Assembly (NCBI GenBank): GCA_002964805.2
Contig: PUDQ02000017.1
Location: 62,001-126,000 of the forward strand
Reading direction: 5' to 3'
Source of the DNA: Trametes villosa
Taxonomy: Eukaryota > Basidiomycota > Agaricomycetes > Polyporales > Polyporaceae
DNA: 64,000 nucleotides
Positions within the stretch are counted from its first letter, which is position 1. Each line of letters opens with the position of its first letter. Below are positions 34,494 to 46,674 of this stretch, piece after piece. The position numbers were made by a program, and so were the translations under genes. Under the pieces are notes generated by a model. It was not told where the DNA came from and searched no databases. It worked only from the letters and a program-made list of their open reading frames with translations.

Positions 34494-34501
34494 ATACCAC
34501 C

Positions 34502-37500
34502 CCCGTCGTAACGAAGATTCGAGCGGCCCACCATCACGGCTACGCCCCGAGCCTCGTCGTGCTCGAAGCCGTGCGCTCTCCGGTAAGCGAAATGCGCACT
34601 CCGCAGTGCGCCCGCCCCGACGCCGTCGCTCTGCACTACCAAAAGGCCGCCCTCTAGCGCCCGACCACGTGGGCCCCGCCCTGAAGATTGAAACGGTACG
34701 TAGAGACCTGCCGAGCCGCCAGCCCACGCGGAGCAGCTCGCAAGCTGCTCGTCGCGGGCAGGCCGCGCGGAAACAGGCGTTTCGGTGCCGCATCCCACCC
34801 CCGCGCCGGCGAATGACCGCACACGGGGAAGCTACGGGTATCGCCACCCACGGTACACTAGGGCGACGCTATGCGTCGGCTAGACGATCCGGGCATGGGA
34901 GCTCCCATCAAGGCGAGGACGCGCGAGTGCGCAATCGCCTCCAGACGACGTGCCCGCACTCGTGCGCAACGTCGTGCGCCTATGCCACAACGAGCGACGG
35001 CGATCCGCCGCCGTCTCGACTCTACTACTGCGTAACTACCACCCCGCCCGAACGCCCAGAACGCCGCCGCCTCCGCCTGCCACCCGCCGCAAAACGCAGT
35101 CAGTACAGAGCCGCCGTACAGACGAGTCGACCAACGGCGTACCTCGCGCCCGACGCCCCGTTCCCGTTCCCGGCGTTTGTCGTCAAGAGGGGACGCCTAC
35201 AGCACCCGACCCGTCAGCCACGCGCGCGATATCGGCTCGGGGAGACACCACCTGGCGGATACGCGCAGCGCAGGGCGCGCGGGATACACAAGGTGAGTAC
35301 TCGCCCCTCTCGCCCGCCGCGGACGTCGCGCTGGTCGCACGCCCCGGCAGTCGCCTTGTAGCACCACGGATGTATCACCCCTAGGTACCGCGCAATCGAT
35401 ACGATCTTTCCCGTCTCGTCGTGACCGTGTCGGGCGCGCCCCGGCGATGTGCAGCACGCCTCCGCCTTCGTCGACATCGTCGGAGTCGGCGTCGGCTTGA
35501 AGGTCTGGGGTGGGCGTTCGTGAGCATCATGTGCGGCGGGGAACGCGGGAGGCAAAGGAGCGGACACGCACCCCACGTGCAGCGTCGTCGTCGTCGGGCA
35601 CGGCAAGATAGAGATGGGAGAGTGGGGACTCGACGGACGGGAGGCACGGGAGGGGGCACGGGAGGTGAGTGTCACGCCGGCACGCGCCCGATACGGCCAC
35701 ACTTATACTCTGCACCCCCTCGGCTAGCGTCCAGCCCCGCCAAGCGCGCACGCCGCACGGGCCCCGGAACTCGCAGCTGCGTGCGCCCGCCGCCGCCAGG
35801 GGAACGCAGGAAGCGGCCGCGAGCCCGGATACGATGGGAGCGCGGGGTCGCGCCCTCGCCTCTGCGCCGGGCGGCGACGTTGTGCCAGTGCACTGGGGTG
35901 TCCCCGCCGTCGAGGGCGCATCCTGCTGGAGGGATCCCGCGCTCATAGGTTCGCACGGCGTGCGTTCGTCGTCGGGTGCTACAGAGACATCGTCGGGCCC
36001 CTCGACTCGCTCGTGGACGCACTCTACACAGCGTGCCCCGCCCCAGCGGACGTACGAGACGAGACGATCGCCACCCTCGCGTAACGGCCGGGCCTTGGGC
36101 AGGGGCGCGCGAACGCAGGGACGGGCCACTACGCGAATGCACGCCCGAGGCAGTGGGTGCTGTCATGTCGACAGTAGGCGGGCGCGACCGAGCGGGCCCT
36201 GACGGCGTGCGGCTGCGTCTGCCAGACGTGCACCGCTCGCTCGCAGCGACCGCCGGGGCTCGTGCGTCGTACGCCAGGCGCCGGCGGTTGTGCCCGTAGC
36301 CGCCGCGGTGCTCGACCGCACGGCATGCGTATCTCGCGACCAGCGTCGCCCGCTCGTGTCGGTGTGCGCGCCGTGGAGGGGCCTGCGACGGGGAGCTCGT
36401 CCGCTCGGCCGGGACGTCGATCCAGCGAATCCAGGGGATCTCGCGTGAAGAACATAGTGCCCCACGCCATCTCGGCGATCGCAGGTTCCCGCAAGGGATC
36501 AGCATGCAACAGCAGAACGACACCTAATCTCTGTCGAGCGACCGGGACCTACGCTGGTACGCTCCGTGTGGTACCCGCCAGGCCGCCTACGCTAACACGG
36601 ACGTGATTTACCAGGTGCACGCCGAGCCGTCGCTGCGCCCGTCCCCGGCGAACGCTGGGTCGTTCGAAACGAGCAGCTACACGACGTCCCGAGCCCTGAC
36701 GACAGTCGTTGAAGACAGGAGTTGACGCCGCCGCCGGTGCGTTCCTGGGCGGGGCGCGATCTCGTCTCGTGCTGCAGGCGACGCTAACTCGTGGTCAGGG
36801 TTCCCGTAGACACCGTCTCGGTGTGCCACCCTCGGGCTGAAGATCGCACGTAGAGCAGTTCCCGCAGCGTCCCGGACACGTACTCCCTCTATCTACAACG
36901 TACGCACGAGGATAGCCGTGGTGCGCCGTTCGGACGGCGCAATGTCACACAAACCTCGACGCTTTGTCGAATCGCCTCCGACATGCTTGCGGACGCACCT
37001 CGCGTCCCGGCGGAAGTACGAGACGATCGCAGCCCTCGCGTACCAGGCGGGCCTTGGGCAGGGACGTGCGAAGGCAGGGACGGGCTGCTACGCGGGATGC
37101 ACGCCCGAGGCTGTGGATGCTGGCATGTCGACAGTCGGAGGGCGCGATCGAGCGCGTGCGGCTACGTTTGCCAGACGGGCTCGCTCGCAGAAGCCGGAGG
37201 CGGGTGCACGCTCGTGCCTGCGCGTCGTGCGTCAGGCGCAGATGGCGTCGGAGTACTACGTTCGCGGTCAAGCAGAGCCCAGGATGCTGGTCGCACTCGA
37301 CGTGGCGGCATACCTACCCCGGGACAAGCGTCGCCCGCTGGGGAGAGCGCACACGCTGTAGACGAGGTTCGCGACGCGGAGCTCGTCCGCCCGACTGGAA
37401 CGTCGATCCAGCGAATACGGAGGATCTCGCATGCAGGAGATCGCGCATGGCACGATCTCGGCGATCTCTACGAGCGCACGAGGGCCCGCGGAGCAGCAAT

Positions 37501-40500
37501 GAGCAGCAGGGGAACGGCACGGAGGGTACGCCAGGCGTCGGCGGCTCACGAATGTACGCTCGGTTTGGCACTTTCTAGACCGCTGCCGCTGATATGGCCC
37601 TAGTTTGCCTCGCGCACGCAGAACCGGTTCTGCCCCATCCATGGCCGATGCTGCGCCTGCCGCCGGACTGCTCGGAAACTGACCGCCACACGAAGCCCGG
37701 GCCATGACGATGGTCATCGAAGACAGAGGTCGCCGCTGCAGACAGCGCGTCCCTGGGAGGTGCGCAATATCGTCTCGGACTGAGTGCGACGCTAACTCGC
37801 GTTCGATGTTGCATTAGAAAGCGTGTTCAATCGTCGGGCGCGAATGCATCGCACGGTCACGGACGACGGGCGCAGGTGATAACGCTTGCTATCCTCAAGC
37901 TGAAGATCGCGTGTGGGGCAGCCCGTGCCGCAACCTGGGAGCGCGCCCCTCCTCCGGTGCACGAATGCGGACAGCGGTCGTGCGCCACCCGGATGCACGG
38001 TCGCGAATCGCTCGAGACATCAATCTCGCGCTCTGCGCCCGAGCCGAAGTCGAAGGTGACGTCCGTCACTATGCAGTTTCGACATGGCCCTGATACGACT
38101 CCCACCTCCTGGTTCGTTTACCAGCCTCGGTAACCGCGCGACAACTCCAGATCCTGCTGGCCGCGCTGATCGCCTTCGTTTCGTGTATGGTCCCGCTCGA
38201 GGTCTCCGCGTAAGCGGCTTCTTTCAATGCCTCGTGCGAGCTCGGTACTTGAGAACGACAGCTGGGCAGAACTCGCGCGCTGCCTGCGCTCCGCCGCTAC
38301 GTGCACCCGGGCTGCAGACGCAAGCTCGGGCTGCGCTATCAGTTGCGTAGACAGTACAAGTTTGCGGGTGGTTCGGGCGCCCGCTCGCCCCGGCACTGGT
38401 ACTCTCCGTTTCGCATCTCCAGGCTGCCGACACGGCCATGCTTTGCCAGCCGTACATTGAACAGAATCGACCCTGCGCTCGTCTCAATCAGACGCTGCCG
38501 CTACCGCCGGACCGCTCGAAATTAGCCACGGCACGATGTCGACAACCCTGTTGTCAATGACGGCATGGAGTCGGCAGACAGCCGTTCCTCGTAGGTACGC
38601 ATCCCTTGTCACTCTGCCTGCGGCGCTCATTCGTCTCTCACATTGGGGTGGGAAGCGTGTTCGATTGGATGATGCGAGTACCTCGTGCGGTGCACGACGG
38701 GCGCGTGCTCCTCTTTACACGTTGGAGCCGAATATCGCAGGCAGAGCAGCCCTGGTACCACACCCAGGAAGGGCACTCCCCCTACGAGCGCGTACGAAAT
38801 GAATAGTCGTGCGCCGCCCGGATGGTGCCAGGTCGCGGATGACGCCGGGGCCGGAACGTCAGTGTCGCGCGCCGCACTGCGCCCGAGCCTCACAGTTCAA
38901 GGTAAAGTCCGCCACTACGCGATCTCGCCCTGGTGCTGATACCGCTCCCTCCTACTAGTCCGTTCGCCAACGTCGGCAGTCAAAGGGGAACTCCCGGCCC
39001 CGCTGGCCGCGCCCATCGCCCTCATCTCGCGTGCGGTCCCGTCTCGCTCGGACATCCCGCAGACTCCCAGCCGTCTCGGCTGCATCGTAGAATGCCCGGC
39101 ACCGGCGCGGTACTCGAAGACGGCAGCAAGGCAAAACTCTCCCCGCGCAGCCTGCCCGCTGCACTCGCGGACTCGAGCTGTGCGAGTTGCATGGACGGTA
39201 CGAGTGCACGCGCGACCCGGGGGGTGTCGGACGTCGATCGCGCGGTCAGGGCTCGTCCACGAACCCGTGACGCAGTGCATTTGAAGCCGTGCACGGCGAG
39301 CTCTTCGTACCACAACAGCGCTCGCATCGCGCTCTCTCGACAGGCTACCGGCAATGTAGCAGATCGATTTCGTTGTCCAAGGGACAGCCGAGACGTCAGA
39401 CTGGACGCGCGGAGATCACCCCTGGGTGTAGCAGCACCGGCCGGCAGCGCAATCATGTCACACGTCGGCAAGAACGTCCCCCACTGCACGACGATGGATC
39501 CGGTCCGGGAGGGATGTCCTGGAGGTGCGCGGCGTGCTTTCGCTTTGAGTGAGGGGCTGAATCGCGTTCCAGGACGATGCGGCGGGATCCCCTGGAATGT
39601 CATCTATCTCGTCGTGCGAGGATGGCTTGTTTGACGGCGACGCCTTCCTTTCACCTACTTGGCGCGGACGACGCGGTTCGGCGGCTCATGTTCAAAGGTG
39701 ACAGCCCTTTAAACTCCGGATCTCGCGTGCGCTCTGACGGAACTCTGTCTCGGCAGGTCTACGGTGTTTCTGTGAGCTACGCGAGCTACTCCCGCCTTCG
39801 GACTCGGCGGCTGGGCGCACCCGGCGCCCGCTCGGTTGCGAGGGCGGGCTCCCGGTGCAGCGCTTGAGAACTGCGCCCAGCGTTTCGAGGATTCTCGTAG
39901 TGCCCTGTGATCAGTGCACCGAGCAACGCGGTGCACGGGTTCTGTGGTACGCCACGCGCTTTTAGTGGGGATGGCATAGTACTGAATGCATTCAACTCGT
40001 GCCTCTGCCGTTCCACCGACTACACTCACAACCGGCTCAACCATCGGTTGCGGGACAAACAATGCAAGAGCACGGCGGCGCTACGAGCTCAGCGGCTCGT
40101 GGCGGCATCCCATCGGTGCGTTCATTGCTCTCGAACAGTCCGGACACGCGGCTGATATCTCGCCCCATACTCCATCAGCAACCAGACCTAATGACCGTCA
40201 AACCGCGAGTTACCGCCGCGCGGGCGCAAATTGTCGCGACCGTGCTAATAGTACCCACGCTCTCGAAGCCGGTTGCGATCTCCGTGCAGGTACGCGCCTG
40301 CGACACCCATAAGCGGACGTACGGAATGCTGACCTTGTTTTACCACTACCCGGCGTGCACCGCTGACGCCGATTCGCCCAGAAGCGCTCCTGCGCGGTGC
40401 AAAATGCTCGTGAAACGCGACCGGGAAGCGCGGCATGTCAGAGGAGAGGCTCCAATGCCTCTCCGGAGTCCGTGGAGCTACCGTGGCCAGGACTTCCGTT

Positions 40501-42105
40501 TGCGCGACGCGTCAGCCTTCACGGGTACCGTAGCTGACTGCGGGAGCACTAGGCGTCGAACAAACAGTCTCAGCGGGGGCGGACGCCATCAGGACGAGAC
40601 TTACGGACCTGGCGGCGGCTCGGTGCACCGGCCGCCGTAGCTGTTCTTCTGTAACCCCGTACACTCGTTGGGAAGGCCGGCGTCGGCCGGATTAAAGTGG
40701 GTACAGACGGGATGCATACGGTGACGACGCATTGGGCTGACGGGATGGATTTGATAGGGCAAGCGGTACATTGCGAGGCGGCCGCCTACACGCGGTGGCT
40801 CCGCATCGCGCCCGGCGTGCCACGTCTAGCGCACGTTGGGGAGTGTTCCTCTCGCTTGAACAGAGCGCAACCCGCGCTATCGATGGTAACCCGACAGTCA
40901 ACCCGTCTGGCGCGCTCCCGTGCCAGTGCCGTGGCGCACGGGGCGGACCAAGACAACCGATACGACGGTGCAAATGTCTTCCGGTTTATTCGGCGAGCGT
41001 GCCCAATGCTCTCCTGCGCTGCCTCCATGCGAGGCGGGAATAATACGTAGCATGTTGACTAGTGGAGGCTCGGCCGGTCGACTCGGACGCCGGTAAGTCT
41101 TGGATCTCTACGTTGGGCTGCGGTAACGTTTCATTGGACGTGCTCTGATAGCACGTTGGGCAGGTCCGGCGGCGATCCGAGGCGCCGAAGCTCGACCCGC
41201 GACTTGCGCGCGTCGCGCTCGGCCGCGGTGCCAGTGTACTGGCACCGCCGCCGGCGCGAGCTGTATTCGATAGCTTCCGGTTCCTCCGCCGAAGCCGCAA
41301 GGAGATTAGTAACCAGGGGGGAGCGTAGTGTAATCTATTGGTTCCTCTCCGCCAAGATCCCCCGGGTTTCGCCCATGTCTGCTCGTTCGCGCGCGAAGCG
41401 CGTGGGGACTCGGCGGAGGCGGAGGCGGAGGCGTCTCCCATTCATATTCAAGCGAGCGCCGGCGGCTGCGAACTTGGTTACCGCGAAAGGCAGTGCCTCT
41501 CGTGCTGCAGTACCTGTAGCGGCCGCCGGCGGTCTCAATCCACATTTCATGCCACAGCTTGGCTGCCGTCTTAGCACATCTATCGGCATGTATGGATAAC
41601 ATTTCTGTACCGTATTCCGAAGCGACACTGGGCGGGTCGGTCTTACCGTGGCGGCAGCGGCGGCGGACAGTCGGGTGCTGTGTACCAGGGGGTGCGGGCT
41701 GGAATTGTCAGCGATTCGCGAGCATAGAGACCGTTCACACGCGAGGCAGGGAGGCTGCGGCCAGGCACGGGAGGCTCATCTGTAGGCGAAGCACTCTATA
41801 TCTGATATCGAGCAAGCACCAGGTGGAAGTGGAAGAGAGGAATGCTGGGGGAACAGTCGTGATGACTGCACCCACAAGCATTCCTATCTGTTCACTTCCA
41901 CCCAGCAGAGGTGAGCGAACAAGCATCTATCCTGAGGGCGGAGAGGGAACCTTTGTCCCATGCCCAGACCCGCTTATTTCCGCAGTCAGCGCACTGGCGT
42001 AGTTCAGGCAACCGCAGCTAATCACCACGTAAGATGGAAGCGGGGACAAATTGGCGAAGCAGCACCCATCACATCACACATTTTCCAGCCTCACAGCTTA
42101 GGGAA
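34502..42105. other. 7.6-kb gene-free GC-rich accessory region
   Basis: Many overlapping open frames arise simply from high GC; none has a recognised domain. 34500-35900 contains splice-like signals but no traceable protein. From about 35,950 on, a degenerate tandem repeat dominates (separate entry). 41,000-42,100 is spacer up to the KDZ element. Confidence 0.4.
35950..39900. repeat. Degenerate tandem repeat array (period ~0.83-1.06 kb)
   Basis: Diverged copies are visible by eye. The block around CATGTCGACAGT is at 36163 and 37123. ACGTCGATCCAGCGAAT recurs at about 36415 and 37402, and GCGACGCTAACTCG at 36780 and 37788. GTSGTGCGCC followed by CGGAYG recurs at about 36919, 37978 and 38809, and GGTACTYGARRACGRCAGC at about 38244 and 39106. 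Spacing between equivalents runs from about 830 to 1,060 bp, so at least four units are present. Reading frames are not shared between units, so the array appears non-coding. Exact limits need an alignment; weaker similarity may continue to 41,000. Confidence 0.6.
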
Positions 42106-42117
42106 CCAGAGAGTCCA

Positions 42118-42163
42118 GAACATTAGTTTTCGCAGGGAGCCGCCCACGTAGCCGTGGCCGTGG
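42118..42163 (+). repeat. KDZ element left terminal inverted repeat
   Basis: Begins GAACATTAGTTTTCGCAGGG and is about 85% identical to the complement of 49250-49295. It is followed by GCCGTGG-rich subterminal sequence up to about 42265. Confidence 0.78.
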
Positions 42164-42294
42164 ACTAAGCGCCCAACTTTCTCGCGGCCACGCAGCCGCC
42201 AAAATATAATTTCTCCCCTCGTAAGAAATTGCGTAGCCTGCAAAAAACTCGCGGCCACGGCTACGGCGTAGTAAATGGAGGAGGAGGATCGTTG

Positions 42295-42300
42295 TATATA
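42295..42300 (+). promoter_or_regulatory. TATA box of the KDZ transposase gene
   Basis: TATATA at 42295-42300 (context GTTGTATATAGGTGC) lies about 250 bp upstream of the chosen ATG, just inside the subterminal repeats. Confidence 0.45.
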
Positions 42301-42548
42301 GGTGCACTCTTGAGCAGAACGGCGGCCTATCAACATCCCCCGCTCTGTTCACCACTGCCCCCTGGCCGCCGCGGCTTCTCCCGAGTCCTCAGTCGCGTCC
42401 GGTCCGTATGCCGCCACCCGCACCATCGCCGCATGTCCGCCCCATCACCGCGCGTCTGCGTTGTCGTGCATCCACCTCGCAAGGTGTCGTCCGAGCCTCC
42501 TCATCCGCCTGTCCTTCTCTGCTCCTCGCGTACACTCCCCTCTGTGCT

Positions 42549-44729
42549 ATGGCTTCATTCCTTCGTAACGATCTGTCTGCACTCCTCGAACATCCTTATC
42601 TTGGCGACACCTTGACGTTTCCGGCGCTCATCACCTTCATTCGCATCATAAGCCATCTGCGCGATCAGCTCCTGTGGACCGGCTCCCCGTACTCAAAGCA
42701 ACGGCCTCTCCAGCTTCCGGCGGATGTGGCTATGTTCTTGGCTTCGGCCTTGGATATCCTCCCTGCCCATGTTGCCGACCTCTGGGGGACTGTGGGAGAT
42801 GCCGCATGGGCGTTCATGCCGGATGAGGTTACCCGGGGTGCGCCATCTCGGGACCTTGTAGGGTTGTTTGTGCAGCACGGTGCGGCTTACAATATAGGTG
42901 CGTGTATTCCAACTCTTCAGCATAGATGTTCCCTCATTGACACCGTTATTACAGCTGCATATAACTTTCACCCCCCTACCCGATTCTGCCTCTCACCGCA
43001 TTGCGTGTACACCGAAGAGCAAAGGCGGGGAGAACCACGCGTACTCGGTTCCAAGATCTCTACCCGGGTTGTCTACTATACCAGGGACCATGGACCCGTT
43101 CCTGCCTTATGTCACTCTGCAAGATGCGACCGTACGTGACTTCTTATATATATCCGACTTGTCTCAACAGGTACCCGTTGTATAGAATGTGGTGTGCGGT
43201 ACTATCCGAATTATTTCGTTGATGGTACACTATCCCGCTCCTATTATGGGGACCTCCCGTCGGCAATCCATGTCACTACCCATGTATTCGCTGAGGCAGA
43301 TCTATGCACCCGCTTCGCCAACGCTGCTGCGTGCGCCTGGTTAGTAGTATTTTATAAATCAATATTTAATCCTCTAAACATTCACAAGGGTGTCGTTCAC
43401 TAACAACGCTCGTATCTATAACCTCGAACACGATGCGGCTATCAAACAATTCCCACCTGGTTGGTCTAACGATCCGGCACTGTCCTCCATCGTTGTTGGT
43501 GATGCATTCTTCCTCCTTGGCTTGCTTCGTGACATGAAGGAGCGAAACCGTACTCTGCTTCTACAAAACCAAGGAGATCAAGCCACCCGTCTTGAGCCCG
43601 CTCTTCTGGAGAGAACCGCATCCCTTGTCGGACCAGGTCGTGACTCATGGAACCACTTATGCGATAAGTGTTGTATTACTAAAGAGCAAAACGGAGAGCA
43701 TGGTGAGCACACAACTTTTATATCTCTATGCTAAGCTTACAAAATATCAAAGCCTTCATACGCGCAGTAGTAATGGACGGCATCTCTATTGGTCGTCCGT
43801 GCTGCAACTTCCACGACTGTCAGAAGCCTCTACAGTCCCAGCGCGACCGCTACTGTCAAGATCACAAGGAGCTCAGCAATGTTTGTGTTGTTGTGGGGTG
43901 TGAAGCCCTAGCGACAGCCAAACATCAAACCTGCCCTGAACCATCCCATCGTGCTCTCGAAGACCCCTCCGGCCGATCTGCCCTGTTTGTGCTGCGCAGG
44001 CGTTTGGAGCGACTTCGAGCCTCTTCTCTTGAAGACGACGGTGATGGCATTACCGATGAGCTCCATGAAGTTGACGATGAAGGTGAATGCCCCACAAAGC
44101 CAGACGCAGGCAATATCAAGCCCCGTGCACGCTTCGGACGCAGGCGCACCCACAACGAGCAGCTTGTTGTCGCCACTTGCGGTGTCCTTCTGGGTCGAGC
44201 CACGATGTATGGGTCAGAGGGGATAGATGGAACAAGGGTGCGTGCAGCTTGTTTTTGTCCTCATTGCCTGAGCTAGTTATTAATATATCCATCAATATAG
44301 ACTTTCCTGCATGCCTTGTTCCCAACACAGAAATCTGTCCCTGAGGTCATCTTTTACGACAACGCCTGCTCGTTCAAAAAGCACACTTTGAACATTGGCG
44401 ACAACCACTTCGACCGCTGTGCCATGCCGGTCGACCCCTTCCACGCCAAAACTAAGCACAAGGACAGTGATGCATTTTGCGGTCAACACTGTAATGCAGC
44501 GTTGTTTCCTGAGCTTCTAGTTGGCAACAAGTGGCGCTTCAACTCCTCTGCTGCCGAGATGACGAATGCTTGGTTTGGTGGATTCCAGGCCATAGTGCGG
44601 GAGATGCGGGCCTCACGGTATGATTTCTTCTTGGATGAGATGATCAAGATTCGGAACCAGATAATTATAGCAGAGCTAGAGAAAGCTAAAGCATATCCTT
44701 CTGATGTTCCTAGGAAGCTATTGATCTAG
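42549..44729 (+). CDS. KDZ transposase with CxC5/CxC6-type cysteine clusters
   Basis: Cut-and-paste transposase of the Kyakuja-Dileera-Zisupton superfamily. Six exons (42549-42897, 42955-43131, 43171-43339, 43389-43702, 43753-44237, 44301-44729) sum to 640 aa with no break. N-terminal MASFLRNDLSALLEHPYLGD leads to the first cysteine cluster (PPTRFCLSPHCVY ... CHSARCDR, CIECGVRYYPNYF). Next are the core strand YFVDGTLSRSYY, FPPGWSNDPALSS and VVMDGISIGRPCCNFHDC. The second cluster contains CQDHK, VVGCEA and TCPEPSH. The C-terminal catalytic block has FYDNACSFKKH, CAMPVDPFHAKTKHK and FNSSAAEMTNAWFGGFQ. The Asp of YDNAC and the Glu of AAEMTN are the likely active-site residues. The clusters probably bind zinc. 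All splice sites are canonical, so the gene looks functional. Confidence 0.88.
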
Positions 44730-46674
44730 TAATTAAATTCCAGTCCTCATCCTTGATTTGTCAGGATGTGTTTGAAAGGGTGTCAAGTGCAAGCAGTGAT
44801 GCACCCAGTGCCACGCTAATCCCAGAAATTGCAACAACTAGGGCAGCCTCTTAGCGTAGTCTTGCGGCTTGCAGTGATGCGCACGGTGCCCCTCTGGCCC
44901 CAGATCCGGTCGCTGACACTCTTCCTCACTGCGGGCTAACGAGCGGCGAAGCACGTCGACTTCAACGAGTGCGCACGGTACTCAGCGCTCTCAGCGGTGC
45001 GCCAGGCTCGTCCGTGAAGGTCTCACAGCTTCACGTGCCCGAAGGCGCACAGGTTGAGCCGTATAGCGCGAGTCATTGCCAAGAGGGCGGGCGCAGCACG
45101 CGGGCCACCTTATCAAGGGCGGCCGCTAATAGTGAGGCAGGCATTCCGAGTGCGCGCGTCAGCGTGCGGGGCGGGCGCAGCTGGCCTCGCGTTGCGCGGA
45201 ACGGGCCCCGAGAGCGGTGATGCACCCAACTATCCCCTAGTAACAACCAGAGACAGGCCAAGGGCCTTCGGAGGACGAGGCCTGTAGGGAAGCTAAGCGC
45301 GAGGCGGGGGAGAAGCGACGTTCGAGTCAGGGCGCCCTTGCAGTGAAAGCGCGATGCACTGGCAAGTCTCGCGCTAGTCGCGACTCGGACGCGGAGGCGC
45401 AGGCGAGTGGATCTCGCAGCGAGGGCGCAAGCGGGAATGCTAGGGAAGATGCAGGGACGCAGTTCGCAACGCAACACAACGCAGGACACTATTCGCAGAG
45501 AGGACACAGACGCAATTGTGCTCCTGAGGGTGAGGGGGAAAGGAATCTGAATTGTCTGGCACCCGAGGCGCGTAGGTACATGGCCAAATTGTGCTACCAA
45601 AGCCTAGACCAACGAAGGAATCCAGAACGTCTTTGGCGACCCGCGCTGTGAATCGCGAAGGCAGCGGCCCCGCCGCGCGCTAGCCCGCGCGTACTTGCGA
45701 ATGCCCGCCCCGCGATTGGCGACCACACCCAATAAGGCTGCCCGCGTGCTGCACCCGCCTCTTGGCAATGACTCGCGCTCTGCCCGCTTGGCCGATGCTT
45801 CCGCCCGACGCGCGAAGCCTCGGGACTCGTTGCGAGCGGGACCACCGTGCCTTCGCCGCTACCTGAGAGGGCGCGAGCTCTTCCGCGAGCGAGCAAGGGA
45901 GGCGATCGTCCAAGAGGAGTAAGGGCCTTGGTGGAGACTCCTGGGGTCAGGGTGGCACCGTGCGCATCAGTGGTCTGGGCTGCGCTCGGGTTTAGGCTTA
46001 GGTAGCTATGATCCGTCCATGTACCTTTGTGCCTGGGGCGCTAGACAATTCAGATTCCTTTTCCCCCTCATCCTCAGGAGGTCAACTTTGCGTCTGCGTC
46101 CTCTGCAAATAGTGTCCTGCGTTGTGTTGTGTTGCGAACTGCGTCCCGCGTCTCTCCCTGAGAGAACCCCTGCTCAACCGCGGCATAACTAGAGTACCTC
46201 CGTGTTTTGTGCTCGTGCCTCAAGCCTTGCGAGACGTGCCAGCGCATTGCGAGTCCGTCGTAAGGGCACCCTGACTCGAACCTCGCCTCTCCCTTGCTTT
46301 GCGCTTAGCTTCCCTCCAGCCTCGTCCTCCGAAGGCCCTCGGCCTGTCTTCCGACTGCCTTAAGGGGATAGTTAAATGCATCACCGTGCACCGGGTGTAT
46401 CAGCACAGCACTGCAGACTACTTGCTAGCAGCCTATGTAAGGTGGCTATTTGTAACTCAAATAACTCAGGAAATATTTGACCGCAATACAATTTGAATGC
46501 ACCAGCAGATCCCTTGGATCCAGAAGCTGCCACCTATGTACATAGCTTGTCTTGCTAATTTATGCCTCATCAAATACAGTGGGTTTTGCGCCAGCAAAAG
46601 TGATGCTTTGATTGATTATGCCTTGGTAGCGTGGGTGTAAAAGTAAACTAGCTGGTGGAGAGTTTGTAAGAGGT
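44730..46674. repeat. Nested inverted-repeat block between the two KDZ genes
   Basis: Four related segments of about 310-330 bp: A (about 44873-45200), B (45252-45583), then the complement of A (about 45660-45972) and the complement of B (46018-46348). Examples: GACAGGCC...GGGCCTTCGGAGGACGAGG in B recurs complemented at 46321-46348, and GCGAGTCATTGCCAAGAGG in A recurs complemented near 45755-45775. The order A-B-A'-B' is not a simple palindrome. No coding frame is conserved between arms. It sits where the two convergent genes end. Confidence 0.65.

Noticed and set aside
34606..35361. 251-aa Arg/Pro-rich plus-strand frame
   Set aside because: Composition typical of random GC-rich sequence. 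Neighbouring frames are equally open and no family resemblance is seen.
46230..46300. tRNA-like B-box word GGTTCGAGTC in the inverted-repeat block (minus strand)
   Set aside because: No A box at the right distance and no cloverleaf could be drawn. Taken as chance, though a decayed tRNA-derived piece is not excluded.
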